Shown here one piece after another: positions 1 to 4,648 of a stretch of 7,571 nt of DNA (position 1 is the stretch's first letter; every line of letters starts with the position of its first letter). The notes under the pieces were generated by a model. It was given only the letters and a program-made list of their open reading frames with translations. It had not been told where the DNA came from and made no database searches. The translations under genes were made by a program, and so were the position numbers. Origin of the DNA: Synergistaceae bacterium (GTDB taxonomy: Bacteria; Synergistota; Synergistia; Synergistales; Aminobacteriaceae); NCBI GenBank assembly GCA_009784305.1, contig WRBZ01000035.1, positions 1 to 7,571 of the forward strand. Reading direction: 5' to 3'.

Positions 1-1026
1 CAACACCGCTTCAAGCAGTTTTTCACGCACTGAGGAAAGGGGCGGCATACCTTCCATGAGAGGTTCCTCTGCCGCTACTGTGTTTTTTATCCTTAAAAAC
101 CCGCCATCGACCGCTATATCATAAGGCGCAAGCTCCATTTGAAGAGATAAATCAATAACTCTTTTTGCTCTTTCTATGGCTTTATGAACTTCTTCATTAT
201 CCGGGCCATTCCAAACTTCAACGTCATCCACCTTGAGGAACACTTTTCCATTTTCGCTCCTTATGCTCGAACGCAGTGCCAACAGAGCTTCTTTACGATT
301 CAATTGGATCATATTATCACGAAGATATTTAGCAAGGTATTCAACTCTTTTGCGCGACTCAGGGTGGCTCATATATATCCCATAGTTAAATAACGGAGTT
401 TTTATTTCCTCCGCCATAAAGGTTTCCATAACAGTAACCACAGCGGCAGGGGAATATCCGGCTTCAATAAGCATTTTCGTTCCCTTTACATCTGCTTCCT
501 GCTCATACTCAAGGCTGTAAGAATTCATTACCGCGATGCTTGCAAGCTGCGCGGCAATGGCGGGGGCAGCCGCGCCGCCTGTTGCCAATATCAAAACAAG
601 GTTTGCTATCGTAAGCTTTGAGCTGCGAGCGGATTGCTTCATCGCATGGCGTTCTGTCACATGCGCAATCTCATGTGCCATTACCGCCGCTAACTCGGAA
701 TCGGATCTGAGTTTATCAACAAGCCCAGTGAAAAAATATATGAAGCCCCCCGGCAGGCAAAATGCATTGAGTTCTTCCCGGCGGATGATTTTGACCTGCC
801 ATGGATAATTAACATCAAGCGTATTTGTCAGACGTTCCAAAATTGTAACTAACCTCACAACCTGAGCAGGGTCTGACAACAATTCAAATTCCTTTTCTAT
901 ATTGTCCGCTACTCTGCGCCCTGCGGCAACTTCCCTGTCTATCTCCTTTTGAGATATCGCCGCAAAGGCAAATTCGCTGTTTACGAATAAAATGAATAAA
1001 ATGAAAAAATACAACAGAAGGGGCAT
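1..1026 (-). CDS. M48-family exported zinc metallopeptidase (C-terminus outside window)
   Basis: The visible 342 residues are a secreted M48 (Ste24/BepA-like) metallopeptidase; the frame is still open at the left edge. A hydrophobic N-terminus (residues 1-22, ending SEFAFA before AIS) looks like a cleavable signal peptide, placing the enzyme outside the cytoplasmic membrane. HEIAH at 118-122 is the HExxH zinc and catalytic motif. E175 in EQEAD (175-179) is the expected third zinc ligand, with the family's E-x-x-A-D pattern. A loop carrying SHPESRKRVEYL follows, like the THP..R motif of this family. The region beyond about residue 245 matches no domain I recognise. By family knowledge such proteins handle outer-membrane or envelope protein quality control; the substrate here is unknown. 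The ATG start at 1026 has AAGGGG only four bases upstream, buried in a hairpin, and its n-region carries no positive charge. An in-frame ATG at 1092 is an alternative. The family call is firm; the start is not. Confidence 0.88.
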   Translation of the reverse strand, partial: MPLLLYFFILFILFVNSEFAFAAISQKEIDREVAAGRRVADNIEKEFELLSDPAQVVRLVTILERLTNTLDVNYPWQVKIIRREELNAFCLPGGFIYFFTGLVDKLRSDSELAAVMAHEIAHVTERHAMKQSARSSKLTIANLVLILATGGAAAPAIAAQLASIAVMNSYSLEYEQEADVKGTKMLIEAGYSPAAVVTVMETFMAEEIKTPLFNYGIYMSHPESRKRVEYLAKYLRDNMIQLNRKEALLALRSSIRSENGKVFLKVDDVEVWNGPDNEEVHKAIERAKRVIDLSLQMELAPYDIAVDGGFLRIKNTVAAEEPLMEGMPPLSSVREKLLEAVL

Positions 1027-1040
1027 AATGCCCCTTCTGT
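1014..1040 (-). terminator. Strong hairpin with T-rich tail, probable intrinsic terminator overlapping the M48 start
   Basis: Two perfectly complementary 12-base arms (1014-1025 and 1029-1040) flank a three-base loop (1026-1028); 7 of the 12 pairs are G-C. Read on the minus strand, the stem is followed at once by TGTATTTTTTC, a fair U-tract; on the plus strand no T-run follows. It lies just after the stop of the chaperone-like gene at 1055, where a terminator for the fliS unit would be expected. Oddly, its 5' arm holds the AAGGGG ribosome binding site of the M48 gene, its loop holds the first base of the ATG at 1026, and its 3' arm encodes the next codons. It could therefore be a terminator, a translation-blocking hairpin, or both. 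Confidence 0.6.
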
Positions 1041-1054
1041 AATAATTAGGCTTA

Positions 1055-1543
1055 TCAGCGGCTGGAAATAGAGCCTCCGCTTGCTGAAGCATACCCCTTA
1101 CACGCATTTCTTCCCTTTGATACTTGAGAAATACGGGTGCGCAACCTTTTGACATACTCATTCAAAACCTCCTGCGAATTGTCCTCAATATTTACCGACT
1201 CTTCAGCGAGAGTTTTAATCTGTTCAAACAATGATCTGAGTTTAACGGAAAAAACGTCATTTTTTGATTGATCATCCTGCAATGCCTGAAACAGGATAAC
1301 CCAGAAATCGGGGTTATCGCGCCCATCCTTTATATCAAGCGATAAACCGATACTGTTCCATTCCTCCAGTATGATCTCATACCGGGAAATCATTGTCTGT
1401 TTTTCTTCCAGAACAACCATAAGCTCCTCCATATTCTCCGAATTGATAAGGTCAGCAGATAGCTTTATCAATTTTTTCAGAGAACGGAAGAATTCCAATT
1501 CTGAAGAAGCTAAATCAAGAATTGCAGCTTCATCAACCTGCAA
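1055..1543 (-). CDS. Small helical protein, candidate FlgN/FliT-like flagellar export chaperone
   Basis: A 162-residue protein without signal peptide or membrane segment, expected to be cytosolic. I do not recognise its sequence directly. It appears almost wholly helical: roughly residues 1-65 and 76-145 are rich in Leu/Glu/Lys with heptad-like spacing, separated by a loop with KDGRDNPDFW, and it ends in a Gly/Ser-rich tail. EEKQTMISRYEIILEEW (46-62) resembles the second helix of FlgN/FliT-type chaperones, which bind hook-associated proteins or FliD before export. The main support is context: it overlaps fliS by 11 bases, and genes just after fliS often encode FliT-like chaperones. The start is TTG (1541-1543) with AAGGGG six bases upstream (1550-1555) and no better start nearby, so translation is probably coupled to fliS. 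A generic coiled-coil protein is the alternative. The gene is convincing; the function is inferred. Confidence 0.7.
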   Translation of the reverse strand: MQVDEAAILDLASSELEFFRSLKKLIKLSADLINSENMEELMVVLEEKQTMISRYEIILEEWNSIGLSLDIKDGRDNPDFWVILFQALQDDQSKNDVFSVKLRSLFEQIKTLAEESVNIEDNSQEVLNEYVKRLRTRISQVSKGRNACKGYASASGGSISSR

Positions 1544-2093
1544 AGTTTACCCCTTTTTGACCGGAGCGAGCCTCCTTTATTTTTATGGAAGGCTGCACTA
1601 CGCTTGCCGTCGCCGTCTTACTTTCCCCTGAGGAAATAGTACGGCTGCGCATATCCGCAGCGTCAGTCATTTCTGGATTTTCCGCCCTATATTCCTCAAG
1701 CAGTTTCATAAGGGCATCTTCCCATGTCTGGCGAAGCTCTTTAAGCATATTTGTGACTATTGCAACCTTGGAGGAGTCTTTGTCTATATTCGCTTGGACC
1801 AAGTAGTTATGCATAAAGTCATAAAGCCGCATTAAGCTTTCAGCAACCTCTCCGCCGCGATCAACATTTAAAGTTACCATAAGCTCCCTGATGACGTTCT
1901 GAGCGCGGACAAGTTCCCTGTTCGCAAGCTCATAATCTTTTCCTTCAAGAGCTCCTTCCGCTGTCTGGCACGAACGTATCCCAATATCATATGTGATAAG
2001 GAGCAGTTGTTCCTTTGTAGCGGTTGAAATCTGTGTTGTCTGATAATTCTCCTGCGCATCCTGATGTATTTTGTTTTCAGCTACATTTTCCAT
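1533..2093 (-). CDS. fliS: FliS, flagellin export chaperone with C-terminal extension
   Basis: FliS binds the C-terminal part of flagellin in the cytosol, stops it polymerising early and delivers it to the flagellar type III export apparatus. The family pattern is clear: an N-terminal segment with Y17, then STATKEQLLLITYDIGI (23-39, the usual ASPxQLxxxLYDGxI region), a helix with LVRAQNVIRELMVTL (61-75), LYDFMHNYLVQAN (90-102) and the terminal LKELRQTWEDAL helix (117-128, W124). Typical FliS proteins end close to this point, at about 125-135 residues. This one runs to 186, with a polar Ser/Thr/Lys-rich tail (about 137-186) that looks disordered. The ATG at 2093 has AGGAGGA seven bases upstream. 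The next gene begins inside its last codons. It follows trxB rather than flagellar structural genes such as fliD, so it is either detached from the main flagellar cluster or at its edge. Confidence 0.93.
   Translation of the reverse strand: MENVAENKIHQDAQENYQTTQISTATKEQLLLITYDIGIRSCQTAEGALEGKDYELANRELVRAQNVIRELMVTLNVDRGGEVAESLMRLYDFMHNYLVQANIDKDSSKVAIVTNMLKELRQTWEDALMKLLEEYRAENPEMTDAADMRSRTISSGESKTATASVVQPSIKIKEARSGQKGVNFAG
1550..1555 (-). promoter_or_regulatory. Ribosome binding site supporting the TTG start of the gene behind fliS
   Basis: AAGGGG on the minus strand sits six bases before the TTG at 1541-1543, inside the last codons of fliS. It is the reason for choosing this non-ATG start, since no ATG or GTG in frame lies nearby with a comparable site. 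Confidence 0.6.
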
Positions 2094-2125
2094 ATTATCT
2101 TCCTCCTAATTGTCGGTGACTCCTG

Positions 2126-2160
2126 TTTATATTTTCGGCTTGTTAGGAGAAAAACTAAAG
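2126..2160 (-). promoter_or_regulatory. Possible weak promoter in the trxB-fliS gap
   Basis: The 110-base gap between trxB and fliS (2094-2203) holds a TATAAA (-10-like, 2126-2131) and, overlapping upstream, GCCGAAAA (2132-2139), which resembles the flagellar sigma-28 -10 element GCCGATAA. Fifteen bases further upstream lies CTTTAG (2155-2160), a poor match to the sigma-28 -35 element TAAA/CTAAAG. The matching -35 hexamer for the TATAAA is also weak. A small AT-rich dyad (2152-2163, arms AAACT/AGTTT) overlaps this area. A separate fliS promoter is plausible, but neither model fits well. Confidence 0.25.
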
Positions 2161-2203
2161 TTTAATTAATTTCCAGAAAAGCACACATTTGCCCCCACAA
2201 AAA

Positions 2204-3145
2204 TCAGCTTCTCGCCGGTACGGCTTTCCCGCGCAATTCGCTGATATATGAGGAAGCGCTCATTGCTGCTATTGCACCATCTGCGGCCGCTGTTACGACC
2301 TGGCGCAAATGCTTTTCACAAACATCACCCGCTGCGAATATTCCTTTTATCGAAGTTTCCATATCAGTATTGGTTCTGATCCACCCGCCATTTGCGGTCT
2401 CAAGCAAGCCTTTCACACATTCGTCGTGCGGGGACTGTCCGACAAACATAAATACTCCACTGACTTTGAGGTTTGATATTTCCCCGCTCTTGACATTCTT
2501 TATGACAAGGTTCTCAACCATCCCATCGCCTTCGATTTTTTCAACAGTCGTATCCATCACAAATTCAATTTTCGGATTCCCGGAGGCGCGCTCTATTGCT
2601 GCACGGTCTGCTCTGAATTCATCACGGCGGTGGATAATATAAACTTTTGAAGCGAATTTAGTAAGGTAGTCCCCTTCTTCAATTGCTGTGTTTCCCCCTC
2701 CGACGACAGCAACGACTTCATCTTCAAAGAATGCCGCGTCGCATACCGCACAGAAACTCACGCCCTGCCCGATATGTTCGGCTTCCCCTTCGCAGCCGAG
2801 ACGGCGGAAGTAAGCGCCAGTTGCTATAATAACTGTCTCCGCTTCGATCTCTCCCTTGTCGGTGATGACTATTCTCTTATCTTCACGAAGCTCAACTTTT
2901 TCCACGTTGGCTGTACGAATTTCTGTTTTGAATTTGAGGGCATGTTCACGGAACATGTTCGCCAATTCAGGACCTGTAGCATGTTGGACACCTGGCCAGT
3001 TCTCTATTTCCTCAGTGGTGTTTATCTGCCCGCCGGCTGCTCCTTTTTCAATGAGCAAAACGTCAAGCCCTGCGCGGCGCCCGTAAATGGCTGCTGTCAA
3101 ACCGGCAGGTCCCGCTCCAATAATTACGAGTTCCCTTTTTTCCAT
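2204..3145 (-). CDS. trxB: Thioredoxin reductase (NADPH, FAD)
   Basis: A cytosolic flavoenzyme that reduces thioredoxin with NADPH, supporting ribonucleotide reductase and thiol repair. The 313-residue length is typical of the low-molecular-weight bacterial type. Visible in order: the FAD-binding GAGPAG (10-15), the ATG motif (108-110), the redox-active CAVC (C132 and C135), the NADPH-domain GGGNTA (149-154) followed by EEG, HRRDEFRA (172-179), whose arginines normally hold the NADPH 2'-phosphate, and the closing FAD motif AAGDVCEKHLRQVVTAAADG (271-290). C118, C243 and C276 are additional cysteines outside the CxxC pair; C276 replaces the more usual Arg in GDVR. The ATG at 3145 has AGGAGG with good spacing. 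It follows lat by 45 bases without a terminator, so cotranscription is likely. No thioredoxin gene is in the window. A ferredoxin- or NADH-dependent variant cannot be excluded, but the HRR motif favours NADPH. Confidence 0.95.
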   Translation of the reverse strand: MEKRELVIIGAGPAGLTAAIYGRRAGLDVLLIEKGAAGGQINTTEEIENWPGVQHATGPELANMFREHALKFKTEIRTANVEKVELREDKRIVITDKGEIEAETVIIATGAYFRRLGCEGEAEHIGQGVSFCAVCDAAFFEDEVVAVVGGGNTAIEEGDYLTKFASKVYIIHRRDEFRADRAAIERASGNPKIEFVMDTTVEKIEGDGMVENLVIKNVKSGEISNLKVSGVFMFVGQSPHDECVKGLLETANGGWIRTNTDMETSIKGIFAAGDVCEKHLRQVVTAAADGAIAAMSASSYISELRGKAVPARS

Positions 3146-3190
3146 GATTGTTTTCCTCCTAAATGAACTGTCGATATAATAAAGGACTTA

Positions 3191-4555
3191 TTAAATTCCT
3201 TTAAACGCTTCTTTGGCTGCATTGATCGAGATTTCTATGCCCCGCTCTATGTCATCAATCGGTACGTTAAGCGCAGGGCGGAAACGCACAGTCTTTGTTC
3301 CACAGGGGAGGATCAGCATGTGCCGTTTTGTGCACTCGTTAAGGAATTTGGAGCGCAGTTCCTTCGTCTTTATGTCGCACGCGCACATCAGCCCCTTCCC
3401 CCTCGCATTACTGATGTACTCGGGGAATTCGCCCTGCAGTTTTTGCAGCCCCTGTAAAAGCGCGGGGCCTGCCGTACTGGAAACGTAGTCCAGTATTTTC
3501 TCGTCGCGGTATATTTCCAGGTACCTGGTCGCTCTGACCATATCCACAACCGAGCCACCCCAAGTTGAATTAATCCGGCTTGAGGTCTTGAAGCAGTTCT
3601 CTTCTACCTGATCGACCTTCGGGCCGACAGCAATTCCGCATATCTGGGTCTTCTTTCCGAACGCGAAGATGTCCGGCATTACTTGATATTGCCATGCCCA
3701 CATCTTCCCGGTGATGCCCATTCCGCACTGTACTTCATCGAATACAAGCATCATCTCGTTCTCGTCGCATATGTCTTTCAGCTTTTTCAAAAATTCAGTG
3801 CGGAAGTGATTGTCCCCGCCCTCTCCCTGGATAGTCTCTATTATGACCGCACAGTGCCCATCAGGGTCGCCATGAATCGCTTTGATTATCTGTTTTATCG
3901 CCTGCTCCTCAAGCCATTCAACTTCGTGAATGTGCTGCTCAATCGGAAATATGACCTTGGGATTAATGATCCTCGGCCATTCTGGGAACTTGGCAAAGCG
4001 CTGGTACTTGTTAAGGTCAGCGGTGTTAGTAATGGAAAGGGCATAGCCGCTTCGCCCGTGGAACGCCTCGTTGAAATGAATGATCTTCGTCCCCTTGGTT
4101 CCGGCGATGGCTTCGCCGGTTGTCACTTTCCCTTTTGCGAGTAGTTTTTGCACCTTCCAGTCCATCGCAACCTTCAAAGCGCTCTCCACCGCTTGCGTCC
4201 CATAGTCAATGAAGAACAAGTGCTCGAAGCCGTCCGGGCAGGCAACCTCGCCAAATGTTTTAACGAATTCTCCCATTTCCAGTGTATAAATATCCGAGTT
4301 TGCGACCTTGTTTATAGCCGCGCGGAAAATTTTGTTCTTGAACTCCTCGTTATTGAGCGCATCATGGTTCATCCCGAACGGTGCAGTTGCGAAGAACGTA
4401 TAAAAATCAAGCCAGTCATGTCCTGTGCATACGTCAATGATGTGGCTGCCCTTTGACTTTTCCATATCTATGACAATATCGTAACCGTCACGGAGCATAT
4501 ACTTTTCAATAGAAGAAAATACCTCATCCGGTGTTATGTTAAACTTCACTGACAT
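3191..4555 (-). CDS. lat: L-lysine 6-aminotransferase (PLP-dependent, class III)
   Basis: Predicted to transfer the epsilon-amino group of L-lysine to 2-oxoglutarate, giving 2-aminoadipate 6-semialdehyde (which cyclises to piperideine-6-carboxylate) and glutamate, in the cytosol. The 454 residues resemble, end to end, the lysine aminotransferase family known from Mycobacterium tuberculosis Rv3290c and from cephamycin producers: ITPDEV near the start, FATAPFGMNH (55-64), FHGRSGYALSITNT (165-178), IQGEGGDNHFR (242-252), DEVQCGMGITGKMWA (273-287), PDIFAFGKKTQICG (294-307), INSTWGG (328-334) and TVRFRPALN (422-430). By the class III pattern, K301 is the lysine that binds PLP and D273 the residue facing the pyridine nitrogen. 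No beta-lactam genes are nearby, so a catabolic role is more likely. The ATG at 4555 has a near-perfect AAGGAGGT site nine bases upstream. Specificity for lysine over ornithine or GABA is inferred from family resemblance. Confidence 0.88.
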   Translation of the reverse strand: MSVKFNITPDEVFSSIEKYMLRDGYDIVIDMEKSKGSHIIDVCTGHDWLDFYTFFATAPFGMNHDALNNEEFKNKIFRAAINKVANSDIYTLEMGEFVKTFGEVACPDGFEHLFFIDYGTQAVESALKVAMDWKVQKLLAKGKVTTGEAIAGTKGTKIIHFNEAFHGRSGYALSITNTADLNKYQRFAKFPEWPRIINPKVIFPIEQHIHEVEWLEEQAIKQIIKAIHGDPDGHCAVIIETIQGEGGDNHFRTEFLKKLKDICDENEMMLVFDEVQCGMGITGKMWAWQYQVMPDIFAFGKKTQICGIAVGPKVDQVEENCFKTSSRINSTWGGSVVDMVRATRYLEIYRDEKILDYVSSTAGPALLQGLQKLQGEFPEYISNARGKGLMCACDIKTKELRSKFLNECTKRHMLILPCGTKTVRFRPALNVPIDDIERGIEISINAAKEAFKGI

Positions 4556-4603
4556 AATCAGCTACCTCCTTTTATTTTGATATACGTTGCTTTATAACTA
4601 CCA

Positions 4604-4632
4604 ATTTTATCTTAAGGCGCCGGAAGCTTCAA
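4604..4632 (-). promoter_or_regulatory. Candidate sigma-70-type promoter for lat-trxB
   Basis: On the minus strand, TTGAAG (4627-4632, 4 of 6 to TTGACA) is followed after exactly 17 bases by TAAAAT (4604-4609, 5 of 6 to TATAAT). Initiation would fall about 40 bases before the lat ATG, leaving room for its ribosome binding site. The spacer contains GGCGCC inside an imperfect dyad (4611-4633), possibly an operator. It lies in the 93-base gap after carB, whose stop is followed by a CTAGTTTTTTG run but no strong stem before it. Confidence 0.45.
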
Positions 4633-4648
4633 GAATACAAAAAACTAG

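Noticed and set aside
536..808. Plus-strand open frame of 90 codons opposite the M48 gene
   Set aside because: The minus-strand frame here encodes the HEIAH zinc motif and EQEAD ligand and is unbroken, so the plus frame is a shadow.
2132..2160. Clean sigma-28 flagellar promoter for fliS
   Set aside because: The GCCGAAAA element is good and the spacing is 15, but the -35 reads CTTTAG rather than a TAAA-type box; kept only as a low-confidence region.
2774..3166. 130-codon open frame on the plus strand
   Set aside because: It is antisense to trxB, whose reading frame carries all expected motifs; the product looks like random sequence.
3683..4144. 153-codon open frame on the plus strand
   Set aside because: It lies wholly antisense to the well-conserved lysine aminotransferase gene, has no family resemblance, and is explained by codon bias of the real gene.
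4611..4634. Imperfect dyad after carB as an intrinsic terminator
   Set aside because: The stem has a mismatch and a G-U pair and is followed by an A-rich rather than T-rich sequence on the transcribed strand.
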